Positions 35,672 to 44,947 of a stretch of 64,000 nt of DNA are shown piece after piece. The notes under the pieces are model-generated. The model was given only the letters and a program-made list of their open reading frames with translations. It had not been told where the DNA came from and searched no databases. The translations under genes and the position numbers were made by a program. Where the stretch lies: positions 186,001 to 250,000 of the forward strand of contig NZ_BBIW01000009.1 of the NCBI RefSeq assembly GCF_000732325.1. Direction: 5' to 3'. Position 1 is the stretch's first letter. Each line of letters begins with the position of its first letter. The DNA comes from Paenibacillus sp. TCA20. Lineage in GTDB: Bacteria; Bacillota; Bacilli; Paenibacillales; Paenibacillaceae.

Positions 35672-36628
35672 ATGGCTGACATCACAGCGAAACCGGAGGT
35701 GTCTCATTCCACACCGAAACGAGGATCCATTCGTCCTTACCTGCATAATGTCCGCAAGTACTGGATGCTCTACCTCATGATCCTGCCGGGAATTGTGTAT
35801 TACATCTTATTTAAATACGTTCCGTTAGCTGGCAGCATCATTACCTTTCAGGATTATCAGATTATGAATGGGATATGGGGCAGTCCCTGGGTTGGCTTCG
35901 ATAATTTCAAGTTCATTTTTACGTATCCGGATTTCTGGAACGTGCTCCGCAATACAGCGCTCATTGCGCTCTATCAGCTTGTATTCAGCTTCCCGGCGCC
36001 GATTATTCTCGCGCTGCTGTTCAATGAGGTTGCAGGGAGATTCATGAAGCGCACGTATCAGAGTATTTTTTATCTTCCGCACTTCTTGTCCTGGGTCGTT
36101 GTAGGCGGCATTGTATTCGAGCTGCTGGCCACAGGAGGACTTGTGAACGTAATCCGTGGCTGGTTCGGGTATGAGCCTGTTCTATTTATGCAGCAGGAAG
36201 GGGCTTTCCGGACGATCGTCATTCTGTCAGGAATTTGGAAGGAAGTGGGCTGGGGAACGATTATTTATCTTGCAGCTCTCACAGCGATCAATCCAAATCT
36301 ATACGAAGCAGCCGTCGTCGACGGTGCCGGCAAATGGAAGCAGGCAATCTATATTACGCTGCCGTCTCTGCTGCCGACCATTACAGTACTGTTCCTACTG
36401 AATATCGGTAATTTCCTGGAGCTTGGATTTGATCAAATATTTAACCTGCTGACACCAATGACGTATTCGGTGGGAGATATTATCGAGACTTATGTGTATA
36501 GGGCAGGGGTACTTCAGGGGCAGTACAGCATGACAACAGCCATTGGTCTGTTCCAGTCCGTCATTGGGTTTATTTTGCTCTATATCTTTAATCGGCTTGC
36601 GAGAAAAACAGAGCAGGGGTTGTGGTGA
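35672..36628 (+). CDS. Oligosaccharide ABC transporter permease, LplB type
   Basis: A 318-residue permease with six membrane segments. FKYVPLAGSIITFQDYQI near residue 48 and the EAA loop YEAAVVDGAGKWKQAIYITLP identify it as the LplB/YesP-like subunit. The ribosome binding site is weak (AAAGGCGGG well upstream of ATG). It opens the operon of two permeases, a binding protein and a GH65-like glycosidase, located right after the YesS-like regulator. Its stop overlaps the next start (TGATG). Confidence 0.93.
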   Translation: MADITAKPEVSHSTPKRGSIRPYLHNVRKYWMLYLMILPGIVYYILFKYVPLAGSIITFQDYQIMNGIWGSPWVGFDNFKFIFTYPDFWNVLRNTALIALYQLVFSFPAPIILALLFNEVAGRFMKRTYQSIFYLPHFLSWVVVGGIVFELLATGGLVNVIRGWFGYEPVLFMQQEGAFRTIVILSGIWKEVGWGTIIYLAALTAINPNLYEAAVVDGAGKWKQAIYITLPSLLPTITVLFLLNIGNFLELGFDQIFNLLTPMTYSVGDIIETYVYRAGVLQGQYSMTTAIGLFQSVIGFILLYIFNRLARKTEQGLW

Positions 36629-37494
36629 TGAAAAATACATTTGGAGAAAAAGTGTTCAAGGTCGTCAATTACACCTTCTTGACGTTGGCTGCATTTACGA
36701 TGCTCGCACCGCTCGTGCAAATGCTGGCCATGTCCTTCAGTTCGCCGATTGCGGCGGATTCAAAGAAAGTATTCTTGTTCCCGGTCGAATTTACATTCGG
36801 AGCGTGGGAGTACATTCTGAATCGGCAGGATTTGTGGAATTCGTTTGCCGTCACGATCTTCATTACGGTGGTGGGTACGCTGCTCAGTGTCTTATTCTCT
36901 GTGCTCACCGCCTATCCGCTGGCGCATCCGAAGTTCATGATCAAGAGACATGTCATGTTCGGCATTGTGATCACGATGATATTCAATGCACCGCTCATCC
37001 CGTTCTATCTGACGGTCAAATCGCTCGGGATGCTGGATTCCATCTGGGCACTGATTATTCCAGGACTGATCGGCACGTTCAACATGGTCATTATTCGTAC
37101 CTTCTTCATGGGTATACCTGCTGAGTTGTCTGACTCGGCACAGATCGACGGCTGCCATGATTTCAGAGTATTGTTCCAGATCTTCCTGCCGTTATCGAAG
37201 CCCGTACTTGCAACAGTCAGCTTATTCTATGCTGTAGGTTATTGGAACACGTTCCAGCGGGCCATTCTGTTCATCCGAGATCCGAATCTCCATCCGCTTC
37301 AGGTGAAGCTGAGGGAATATATTGTATCGCCGGAAATGCTGAGTGTGACAGATATGCTCGGCAGCTTCGATTACAACATTACAACACTGAAGGCGGCCAC
37401 TATTATATTTGCGGCAACGCCGATCATTCTGGTATATCCCTTCCTGCAAAAATATTTTGTCAAAGGAGCGATGCTGGGTTCATTAAAGGGCTAG
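36628..37494 (+). CDS. Oligosaccharide ABC transporter permease, YtcP type
   Basis: A 288-residue permease with six membrane segments. MSFSSPIAADSKKVFLFPVEF near residue 35 (in parts: MSFSSPIAADS, VFLFPVEF), the EAA-like loop ELSDSAQIDGCHDFRVLFQ and the ending KYFVKGAMLGSLKG are YtcP/YesQ features. The ATG at 36628 overlaps the stop of the preceding gene; two GTG codons just upstream are less likely starts. No ATPase gene follows. Confidence 0.93.
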   Translation: MKNTFGEKVFKVVNYTFLTLAAFTMLAPLVQMLAMSFSSPIAADSKKVFLFPVEFTFGAWEYILNRQDLWNSFAVTIFITVVGTLLSVLFSVLTAYPLAHPKFMIKRHVMFGIVITMIFNAPLIPFYLTVKSLGMLDSIWALIIPGLIGTFNMVIIRTFFMGIPAELSDSAQIDGCHDFRVLFQIFLPLSKPVLATVSLFYAVGYWNTFQRAILFIRDPNLHPLQVKLREYIVSPEMLSVTDMLGSFDYNITTLKAATIIFAATPIILVYPFLQKYFVKGAMLGSLKG

Positions 37495-37596
37495 CCCATC
37501 CGGCGGAATCACTGCATGTGATGAATTCATGATTTTGAATATGCGAATGGTGTAAATCGCGGGTCATATAACCTATTGAAAAAGGGGAGATCTCAC

Positions 37597-39153
37597 TTGT
37601 GGAATCGTAATCAGTGGACTCATAAAGGATGGACTTGGTCTGTTCTGGCATTGACGCTAGGGATAACGACGGTGCTGGCTGGCTGCAGCAGCAATACGGA
37701 TACAGGCAGCTCAGCTGCGCCGACCAATCCGGATTATGTGGTAGTCGATGTCTATAAGACGCATCTGAGCAAGGGCAAGCTGCCAACGCCGGATGATGCG
37801 CATGTGCAGTATATCGCAGAGAGGACGGGAGTGCAGTATAATCTGCAGACAACCTCGTCAGGCGGTGATCCGGTGGAAAGCATGAACGTGATGATCGCTT
37901 CCGGTGATCTGCCGGATATTATGAGACCGGTGGGTGGCGTAGAGCAGACGCTGATCTCGCAGAATGGCGCTCTTGCGCTCGACGATTTGCTGCCGAAGTA
38001 TGCTCCGAACTTATGGAAGCGCATTCCTCAGGAAGCCTGGGATATTGTACGTTCAGCCTCACCAGACGGTAAGATTTATTATGTTCCCAAGATCTATATG
38101 ATTCCAGAGCGTGCGCCAATGATTCGGCAGGACTGGCTGGATGCAGTAGGGCTCGAAATGCCGACAACACAGGAAGAATACGTGGAAGTATTGAAGGCTT
38201 TCCTGAACGAGGATCCTAACGGCAATGGTCAGGCTGATGAGATTCCAACGACAGGCAGGGAGTTCGGAACCTGGATGGATCATCTGTTCGCCATGTACGG
38301 TGTGGCAATGTGGGAAGGGAAGCCGGAATGGGATATTTACGACGGCAAGCTGCAGTATGCAGGTGTTACACAGAACATGAAGGATGCCATTGTCTTTGTA
38401 CGTGATCTGTACGAACAGAAGCTGCTGGATAACGAGACCTTCCTGAACAAGGGCGAAATCTGGACAGCGAAGATTAACAACAATCTGGTTGGCAGCTGGT
38501 ATCATCTGCCTGGAAACTTGAAGGATCGGCTGGCCGCGATCCAGACGCTTGCCCCAGAAGCCGTCGTCAAAGGAATGCCGATCCCGACCGTGGAAGGATA
38601 CGAAGGCTATGTCACCCAAAAAAGTGTAGGCGAGCCGGAGTGGATGATTCCGAAGGTATCCGAGGACAAGGCAGAGGCATCGCTGAAGCTGCTTGACTTC
38701 TTCTACGATCCGGCGAACGAGGATTTTATTCGCTTCGGTATTGAAGGCGTGCACCATGAAGTGGTAGACGGCAAGAAACAGCTGCTCCCTGCGGATGACA
38801 ATACACCGATTGGGCTGGGTATGCTGAATTACAATACGAAGGAGACCATGGATGTTCGAATTGAACAGACCTTCCCGGAGGATCAGGTTCAGATGGTCAA
38901 GGACATCTTTGAAGTGGCAACAGCGGATGCCCGCCGTATTGCGGGAGACGGATTACCTTCGTCTGTATACCAAGGGTATCCGGATATTCAGTCTCATAAG
39001 CTGTTCCAGGAATATTTGTCCAAGATCGTAATCGGTGAATGGCCGCTGGAGAAATTTGATGAGTTCGTGGAGCGCTGGAACAGCTCTGGCGGTGCAGAGG
39101 TCACGAAGCGGGCACAGGAATGGTATGAGAAGGTGCAGAGCTACCAGCAGTAA
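37597..39153 (+). CDS. Oligosaccharide-binding lipoprotein
   Basis: A 518-residue family 1 binding protein. The signal peptide ends in VLAGC; the mature part has VVDVYKTHLSKGKLPTPDDA, ASGDLPDIMRPVGG and YYVPKIYMIPERAPMIRQDW (LipO-like). The start is TTG at 37597 because AAGGGGAG lies seven bases ahead; a TTG at 37576 lies upstream of that sequence. It follows its two permeases and is separated from the GH65-like gene by 147 bp that contain a 13-bp inverted repeat. It is inferred to bind a pectin-derived oligosaccharide. Confidence 0.91.
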   Translation: MWNRNQWTHKGWTWSVLALTLGITTVLAGCSSNTDTGSSAAPTNPDYVVVDVYKTHLSKGKLPTPDDAHVQYIAERTGVQYNLQTTSSGGDPVESMNVMIASGDLPDIMRPVGGVEQTLISQNGALALDDLLPKYAPNLWKRIPQEAWDIVRSASPDGKIYYVPKIYMIPERAPMIRQDWLDAVGLEMPTTQEEYVEVLKAFLNEDPNGNGQADEIPTTGREFGTWMDHLFAMYGVAMWEGKPEWDIYDGKLQYAGVTQNMKDAIVFVRDLYEQKLLDNETFLNKGEIWTAKINNNLVGSWYHLPGNLKDRLAAIQTLAPEAVVKGMPIPTVEGYEGYVTQKSVGEPEWMIPKVSEDKAEASLKLLDFFYDPANEDFIRFGIEGVHHEVVDGKKQLLPADDNTPIGLGMLNYNTKETMDVRIEQTFPEDQVQMVKDIFEVATADARRIAGDGLPSSVYQGYPDIQSHKLFQEYLSKIVIGEWPLEKFDEFVERWNSSGGAEVTKRAQEWYEKVQSYQQ

Positions 39154-39170
39154 CGGAGCAACCAGGTTCA

Positions 39171-39247
39171 CATTCAATGAGGCCGTCCGCCATAAGCACA
39201 GTACTTACCGCTTAATATGATCCGAGAAGGCACCGCCTCATTGAATG
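39171..39247. repeat. 13-bp inverted repeat between binding-protein and glycosidase genes
   Basis: CATTCAATGAGGC (39171-39183) is mirrored exactly by GCCTCATTGAATG (39235-39247) around a 51-nt loop, with no U-tract. It probably folds in the mRNA and may protect or separate the binding-protein message from the downstream cistron. Confidence 0.7.
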
Positions 39248-39300
39248 GTTCGAAAAAACATGCTGGGCATCAAAAAAATACCAGGAGGACTTCTAGCCTT

Positions 39301-41370
39301 ATGCAAAAAATTGATCGCAAATCGCTTGTCACCCGGCATAATCCGGTGCTGCGGCAGGCCGAGACCCTATCACCACTGTCTGTAGGGAATGGGGAGTTTG
39401 CCTACACCGTAGATATTACCGGTATGCAAAGCTTCCCTGAAGAGTATACGTTCCCGCTAGGAACCCAGTCCAACTGGGGATGGCACAGTACGGGCGGGCA
39501 TGATCTGTATCGGTACGAGGATGTAAAGCTCACTTCATTTGAAACGCACGGACGCCAAGTGGGATATGCTACCGATGCTGCCGGTCAGGAGGAGGTATTC
39601 CACTGGCTGAGACAGAATCCGCATCGGGTCCAGCTCGGTGTCATCGGACTTGAACTGCTATCCTCGGAAGGAAGCCGTATTCGGCTCCAGGACCTTGGCG
39701 ACATTGAACAAGAGCTTGATTTGTGGACCGGAATCATCAAGAGCCGGTTCTGTGTAGAGGGCGTACCTGTTACCGTTCTCACCAGCTGCCATGACCGGCT
39801 GGATCAGATCGGGTTGACTGTAGAGTCAGAGCTCATCGAGCAAGGCAGGCTGTTTGTATCCGTCCGGTTTCCTGCTCCCCACCCACAGTCCCGCGGCTGG
39901 GGCAGCAGTATAGGTCTGAACTGGGAGATCAAAGAGGAGCATAAGAGCGAGCTGCATCATGCAGATCAGCATGGAGCTGAGATCCGGAGAATCATGGACG
40001 AAGACAAGTATGTAGTGAAGCTCGCATGGACTGACGGCGAACTTGTCCAGCTCGGCCGGCATGCCTATCGCCTGGTTCCGAACAGCTCCTTATCGCAGCT
40101 CGATTTGACGGTCTGTTATGCACCTTCTGCCGATGAGGTCAAGGAGCTGGCTTCCGCCGAGGCTATCCGATCTTCTTCTGGCGTACATTGGGAGCAGTTC
40201 TGGAAGAGCGGCGGGGCTATTGAGCTCGCGGGCAGCCGTGATCCGCGGGGTGCCGAGCTGGAGCGCAGAATCATCTTGTCCCAATATCAGACTGCGCTGC
40301 ATTCCGCAGGGACCATTCCCCCGCAGGAGACCGGGCTGATGTACAACAGCTGGTTTGGTAAGCCCCACCTCGAAATGCACTGGTGGCATGCGGCTCACTT
40401 TGCCCAGTGGGGAAGAATTCATCTGCTGGAGCGCAGCCTGTCCTGGTACGATAAGATTCTGCCGAAGGCACGTGAACTGGCAGTGTCACAAGGGTATACC
40501 GGTGCCCGATGGCCGAAGATGGTGGGTCCGGAAGGCGATCAGAGCCCGTCCAGCGTCGCGACGCTGCTGATCTGGCAACAGCCGCATCCGATTGATCTGG
40601 CCTATCTGTGCTATCAGGCCAATCCGGGAGAGGCTGTGCTTGAACGGTACAAGGAGATTGTGATGGAAACTGCTGAATTTATGGCTTCCTTCGCGGTGTG
40701 GGATGAGCCTGGGCAGCGTTATGTGCTCGGTCCGCCCGTTATCCCGGCACAAGAGAACCACCGGGGCAGCGAGACGATGAATCCCGTATATGAACTGGAA
40801 TATTGGCGGCATGGTCTTGAGATTGCACTCTTGTGGCGAGAGAGACTTGGGCTGCCAGACGAGCCGAAGTGGCGTCATGTCATGGAGCATTTATCAGTAC
40901 CGAAGCCGGTAAATGGTGTATATGAGGCGCATGAGCTATGTACGGATACGTATAGAAGAGCGAATATAGATCACCCGTCCATGCTGGCGGCGCTTGGTGT
41001 TCTGCCCGGCAAGCTGATCGACCGGTCGGTTATGCTCTCTACTCTGCACCGAGTAAGAGAAGCGTGGCGGTGGGAAACTTCATGGGGATGGGATTTTCCA
41101 ACGGCAGCGATGACGGCGGCGAGACTGGGCGAAGGTGACTTCGCCGTAGACATGCTGCTCATGGACCAGGTGAAAAATACGTATTTGAAAAATGGGCACA
41201 ATTATCAGCGGGATGATCTGCTGGCCTATTTACCGGGCAATGGAGGACTCCTTGCAGCAGTCGCCCTGATGGCGGCGGGCTGGATTGACGGACCTAACGG
41301 TGATGCTCCCGGCTTCCCTCAGGATGGCAGCTGGACCGTCAAGCAGGAGGGGCTTGTTCAGAGGTTGTGA
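39301..41370 (+). CDS. GH65-like six-hairpin glycosidase
   Basis: A 689-residue cytoplasmic protein. An N-terminal beta-rich domain (NPVLRQAETLSPLSVGNGEFAYTVDITG, in parts NPVLRQ and LSVGNGEFAYTVDITG) is followed by an (alpha/alpha)6 barrel with GLMYNSWFGKPHLEMHWWHAAHFAQWG (motif HLEMHWWHA), TGARWPKMVGPEG and WGWDFPTAAMTAARLG. These features fit the GH65/GH95-like clan; I cannot assign the exact family or linkage. AGGAGG at 39283-39288 supports ATG 39301 over the upstream in-frame start at 39217. It ends the operon and is followed by a terminator. It is inferred to degrade the imported oligosaccharide. Confidence 0.75.
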   Translation: MQKIDRKSLVTRHNPVLRQAETLSPLSVGNGEFAYTVDITGMQSFPEEYTFPLGTQSNWGWHSTGGHDLYRYEDVKLTSFETHGRQVGYATDAAGQEEVFHWLRQNPHRVQLGVIGLELLSSEGSRIRLQDLGDIEQELDLWTGIIKSRFCVEGVPVTVLTSCHDRLDQIGLTVESELIEQGRLFVSVRFPAPHPQSRGWGSSIGLNWEIKEEHKSELHHADQHGAEIRRIMDEDKYVVKLAWTDGELVQLGRHAYRLVPNSSLSQLDLTVCYAPSADEVKELASAEAIRSSSGVHWEQFWKSGGAIELAGSRDPRGAELERRIILSQYQTALHSAGTIPPQETGLMYNSWFGKPHLEMHWWHAAHFAQWGRIHLLERSLSWYDKILPKARELAVSQGYTGARWPKMVGPEGDQSPSSVATLLIWQQPHPIDLAYLCYQANPGEAVLERYKEIVMETAEFMASFAVWDEPGQRYVLGPPVIPAQENHRGSETMNPVYELEYWRHGLEIALLWRERLGLPDEPKWRHVMEHLSVPKPVNGVYEAHELCTDTYRRANIDHPSMLAALGVLPGKLIDRSVMLSTLHRVREAWRWETSWGWDFPTAAMTAARLGEGDFAVDMLLMDQVKNTYLKNGHNYQRDDLLAYLPGNGGLLAAVALMAAGWIDGPNGDAPGFPQDGSWTVKQEGLVQRL

Positions 41371-41431
41371 GATGCTATCCAGCTTAAAGAACATAATTAG
41401 TTCTCTATATAAAGCGTTCATCCGTAATTAG

Positions 41432-41476
41432 AGAAGCTTCATGCATGATAACTCATGCCTGGAGCTTCTTTTTTTA
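41432..41476 (+). terminator. Terminator after the GH65-like gene
   Basis: Stems AGAAGCT / AGCTTCT and, inside, GCATGA / TCATGC, followed by eight T. Confidence 0.85.
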
Positions 41477-41566
41477 TTTTTAGCGATTAATTGGGCTGCA
41501 GATTGTAGGCCTGCCTTCTGTGGCAGCTATTGAGCGATCAAGGATAGGATATCCCCCTAAATAAAG

Positions 41567-41620
41567 TCCAGATGACCTGAACATAATCCAGTGTAGCGCT
41601 TACATTTTGGGGCTTATAAT
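41567..41620 (+). promoter_or_regulatory. Activator-type promoter of the 41688 binding-protein gene
   Basis: TCCAG at 41567 and again at 41587 (20 bp apart) lead directly into a poor -35 (TGTAGC) and a perfect TATAAT at 41615-41620, 28 bp after the second TCCAG. The same arrangement recurs at 43110-43163. GCGCTTACA (41596-41604) is a half cre-like sequence. Confidence 0.7.
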
Positions 41621-41687
41621 CTGAGGTGCAAGCAAGTGAGTGTAAGTATAACCATCCATCCAAACGGAATGAAAAGGAAGTGTTGAT

Positions 41688-43004
41688 GTGAAGAAATCAC
41701 CAGTATGGCTAACGCTGACACTACTAGGTTCACTGGCTTTATCCGCATGCAGTTCGGGTTCAACCTCGGCGCCTGCCGGGGGCGAAGCCACCGGAGGAGA
41801 AGGAACGGCACCGCCTGCTTCGACGGACAGTAAGCAGGTTGAAATATTCAGCTGGTGGACGGGTGCCGGAGAAGAAGCAGGCCTCAAAGCACTGATTCAA
41901 GTATTTAAGGATAAACAACCGAGCATTGAGGTTATTAATGCTGCTGTTGCCGGCGGGGCAGGAACGAATGCGAAGGCCGTGCTGGCCAGCCGGATGCAAG
42001 GGGGAGATCCTCCGGGGACATTTCAGGTTCACGGCGGTTCAGAGCTCAATTCGGGCTGGGTGGCGGCTGGCAAGATGGAGCCGCTGAATGAGCTGTATGA
42101 AGCGGAAGGGTGGAACGATAAGTTCCCTCAGGATTTGATCGATCTCGTCAGCAGTGACGGCAGCATCTGGTCTGTACCGGTTAATATCCATCGGGGCAAT
42201 GTGCTGTGGTATAACAAGAAAGTGTTCGATGATAACGGACTTACAGTGCCGACAACGTTCGATGAGTTCTTTGCAGCAGCGGATGCATTGAAGGGAAAAG
42301 GCATTACACCGCTGGCACTTGGAGACAAGGAGCCTTGGGCGGCAACGCATTTATTTGAGACGGTGCTTCTCGGTACACTCGGTGCCGATGGTTACAGACA
42401 GCTGTGGACAGGAGACATCAGCTTTGACGATCCGAAGGTGAAGGAAGCACTCGAAACCTTCAAGAGAATGCTGACATATGTAAATGAAGACCACGCGGCT
42501 CGCAACTGGCAGGATGCTTCCCAGCTCGTATCGAGCGGAGAGGCAGCCATGAACGTGATGGGTGACTGGGCAAAGGGTTACTTCACGGGCGACCTGAAGC
42601 TTGAGGTGGGTGTTGATTTTGGATACGCGCCTACACCGGGTACAGACGGCAGCTTCATGGTGATCACGGATACGTTCGGATTACCAACCGGAGTGAAGGA
42701 TCCCGAGTCGGTGAAGGAATTTCTGAAGGTGCTGGGCTCTGTGGAAGGACAGGATGCCTTTAATCCGGAGAAAGGATCCATTCCTGCCCGCATTGATGCG
42801 GATGTGGAGAAGTACGACGTGTACGGCAAGGAAACGATAGAGGATTTCAAGAACAGTGCGCTTACACCAAGTCTTGCGCACGGATCTGCCGCTTCTGAAG
42901 GATTCCTGACACAGGCGAATCAGGTCATCAATATTTTCGTTACCGGTGGAGATGTAGAGCAGGCAGTACAAGGGCTTAAGTCGGCAGCCTCCCAAGGATT
43001 GTAA
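41688..43004 (+). CDS. Sugar ABC transporter substrate-binding lipoprotein
   Basis: A 438-residue family 1 (UgpB/MalE-like) binding protein starting with GTG. The signal peptide ends in LSAC, followed by a Ser/Gly/Ala linker; EIFSWWTGAGEEAGL opens the mature domain and NVLWYNKKVFDDNGL and MNVMGDWAKGYF are typical. It resembles binding proteins of glucose/cellobiose or inositol-type CUT1 systems, but the sugar is not certain. It has its own promoter and a strong terminator at 43017-43056, so it can be made in excess over the permeases. Confidence 0.92.
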   Translation: MKKSPVWLTLTLLGSLALSACSSGSTSAPAGGEATGGEGTAPPASTDSKQVEIFSWWTGAGEEAGLKALIQVFKDKQPSIEVINAAVAGGAGTNAKAVLASRMQGGDPPGTFQVHGGSELNSGWVAAGKMEPLNELYEAEGWNDKFPQDLIDLVSSDGSIWSVPVNIHRGNVLWYNKKVFDDNGLTVPTTFDEFFAAADALKGKGITPLALGDKEPWAATHLFETVLLGTLGADGYRQLWTGDISFDDPKVKEALETFKRMLTYVNEDHAARNWQDASQLVSSGEAAMNVMGDWAKGYFTGDLKLEVGVDFGYAPTPGTDGSFMVITDTFGLPTGVKDPESVKEFLKVLGSVEGQDAFNPEKGSIPARIDADVEKYDVYGKETIEDFKNSALTPSLAHGSAASEGFLTQANQVINIFVTGGDVEQAVQGLKSAASQGL

Positions 43005-43016
43005 TTGACCACCAGG

Positions 43017-43056
43017 CAGCCTCCCGGGCCATATGATCCGGGGAGGCTGTTTTTTT
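43017..43056 (+). terminator. Strong terminator between binding-protein and permease genes
   Basis: CAGCCTCCC pairs with GGGAGGCTG around a GC-closed loop, followed by seven T. It separates two transcripts of one transport system. Confidence 0.88.
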
Positions 43057-43109
43057 CAAATGGAGTTACCCACCTGTATGATCTGGCCAATTGCGTAAGC
43101 TCATAAATG

Positions 43110-43163
43110 TCCAGATCATCTGAAGATAGTCCAGCTTTGCAGTCAGCTCCCTGATTCTATAAT
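43110..43163 (+). promoter_or_regulatory. Activator-type promoter of the permease-sensor operon
   Basis: TCCAG at 43110 and 43130 (20 bp apart), -35 CTTTGC at 43135, and TATAAT at 43158-43163, 28 bp after the second TCCAG: the same geometry as 41567-41620. Confidence 0.7.
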
Positions 43164-43186
43164 CAGGATAGAAAGGAGCGAAAACA

Positions 43187-44122
43187 ATGGGAACACCATC
43201 GACTCTTCGCAAAAAAAGAATACCTGATACCGTATGGGCGATCTTGCTGCTCATGCCCTCTCTGATTGCAATCGGCATCTTTGTATACGGTTTCATCAGC
43301 TGGACGGGATATGTATCACTTAGTAACTGGAACAGTCTTGTGAAGGATTTATCCTTTGCCGGACTCAAGAACTTCGCTTTTCTATTCCAGGATTTCCGGT
43401 TTCAATCCGATATCCGCAATACGATCATGTTTACTGTGTTCTTCATCTTCGCGTGCTTGGCGATCGGGCTGCTGCTCGCGATGCTGGTGAATTCGAAAAT
43501 TAAAGGCGAAGGCTTTTTTCGCAACATTTTCATTTTTCCGATGGCCGTTTCCTTTATCGTAACCGGAGTGGTCTGGCAATGGCTGCTGAATCCTTCCTCG
43601 GGAATCAATATTTTGCTGCAAAATCTTGGTGTATCCAGTCCTCCCAAATGGTATGTCAGTACAGAGATTATATCTTTTTTCAAAATGGGGCAGATTGAAT
43701 TCGGTTTCCCTGTGGCATTGGTTGCCGTCATTATTGCGGCTGTTTGGCAGATGGCGGGTTATACCATGGCGATGCTCCTCGCCGGTCTTCGGGCTATCGG
43801 GGAGGATTTATTCGAAGCTGCACGCGTGGATGGAGCTACAGAGCGCAAGATTTTTACCTCCATTATATTGCCGCTGTTGAAGCCTGTTATCGTTAGTGCT
43901 GTTATTATTCTTGGACATATTTCCTTGAAGATCTTTGACCTTGTCTATTCGATGACGGGCCCTGGAGCGATGTTTGTCACCGATATGCCAGGCGTGTATA
44001 TGTTTGAAACGACATTCCGTGGCAACTTCTACGGAAATGGGTCTGCGATTGCCATTCTGCTGCTGCTGTTCGTCTCGTTCCTCATCGTACCTTACCTCAT
44101 CTCCAGCCGAAAGGGGGATTAG
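43187..44122 (+). CDS. Sugar ABC transporter permease, MalF type
   Basis: A 311-residue membrane protein with six hydrophobic segments. FISWTGYVSLSNWNSLVKDL near residue 38 and the EAA loop FEAARVDGATERKIFTSIILP are characteristic of CUT1 permeases. AAAGGAGCG precedes the ATG. It begins the second transcript of this system: two permeases, then a binding-protein-like sensor, a kinase and a response regulator. Confidence 0.93.
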   Translation: MGTPSTLRKKRIPDTVWAILLLMPSLIAIGIFVYGFISWTGYVSLSNWNSLVKDLSFAGLKNFAFLFQDFRFQSDIRNTIMFTVFFIFACLAIGLLLAMLVNSKIKGEGFFRNIFIFPMAVSFIVTGVVWQWLLNPSSGINILLQNLGVSSPPKWYVSTEIISFFKMGQIEFGFPVALVAVIIAAVWQMAGYTMAMLLAGLRAIGEDLFEAARVDGATERKIFTSIILPLLKPVIVSAVIILGHISLKIFDLVYSMTGPGAMFVTDMPGVYMFETTFRGNFYGNGSAIAILLLLFVSFLIVPYLISSRKGD

Positions 44123-44125
44123 AGC

Positions 44126-44947
44126 GTGGCACAGAGAAGACTTTCCCGCTTTTTCGTATATGCGCTGCTCGCTGTGTTTGCAGTTCTGTTTCTGGTTCCG
44201 GTCTATGTCGTACTTGTCACCAGCTTCAAATCCATTGATGCCATTACACTGAATCAAATGTGGTCCCTTCCCAAAAGAGTCGACTTGTCCGGCTACAGCC
44301 AAGCTTTTGCAAGACTGGCTCCGCATTTGTGGAACAGCATGCTGCTCGTCATTCCGGCAACGATATTGTCCGCTCTTCTTGGGTCGCTGAACGGTTATGT
44401 ATTCGCCAAATGGCGGTTCAAAGGCTCGGAAACGATCTTTACGCTGATTCTGTTCGGCATGTTTATTCCTTACCAGAGCATACTGATTCCGCTCATTCAA
44501 TTCATGCAGCAGATTCAGCTGTACAATACACTGCCGGGGCTCATTTTGGTGCATGTCATATATGGTCTGCCTATATCAACGCTCATCTTCCGCAACTTCT
44601 ATGTGAGCATCCCGAATGAAATTATGGAATCGGCACAGATCGACGGGACGGGGTTCCTCGGTATTTACAGGTATATTATTCTTCCTCTGTCGGTGACGAG
44701 CTTTGTCGTCGTTGGCATCTGGCAGTTCACGAACATCTGGAATGAGTTCCTGTTTGCGGTCACACTGACGACGCAGAGCCAGCAGCCGATCATGGTGGCG
44801 CTGCAGAATTTGTCCGGCAGTCAGGTTGTCCATTGGAATGTGCAGATGGCAGGAGCGGTCCTTGCTGCATTACCTACACTGATTGTATATATACTGCTTG
44901 GAAGATATTTTATTAGAGGACTGCTCGCAGGTTCTGTTAAAGGATAG
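44126..44947 (+). CDS. Sugar ABC transporter permease, MalG type
   Basis: A 273-residue membrane protein with six hydrophobic segments, starting with GTG three bases after the stop of its partner; AAAGGGGG precedes it. The EAA loop is MESAQIDGTGFLGIYRYIILP, and the end GRYFIRGLLAGSVKG is typical of MalG subunits. The ATPase must come from elsewhere. Confidence 0.93.
   Translation: MAQRRLSRFFVYALLAVFAVLFLVPVYVVLVTSFKSIDAITLNQMWSLPKRVDLSGYSQAFARLAPHLWNSMLLVIPATILSALLGSLNGYVFAKWRFKGSETIFTLILFGMFIPYQSILIPLIQFMQQIQLYNTLPGLILVHVIYGLPISTLIFRNFYVSIPNEIMESAQIDGTGFLGIYRYIILPLSVTSFVVVGIWQFTNIWNEFLFAVTLTTQSQQPIMVALQNLSGSQVVHWNVQMAGAVLAALPTLIVYILLGRYFIRGLLAGSVKG

Noticed and set aside
36543-37124. A 193-residue plus-strand frame overlapping both permeases
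   Set aside because: It runs out of frame through two well-supported permease genes and its product is His/Cys-rich without any fold signature.
41591-41604. A cre site before the 41688 gene
   Set aside because: Only the right half GCGCTTACA fits; the left half does not match the CcpA consensus, so it is mentioned but not called.
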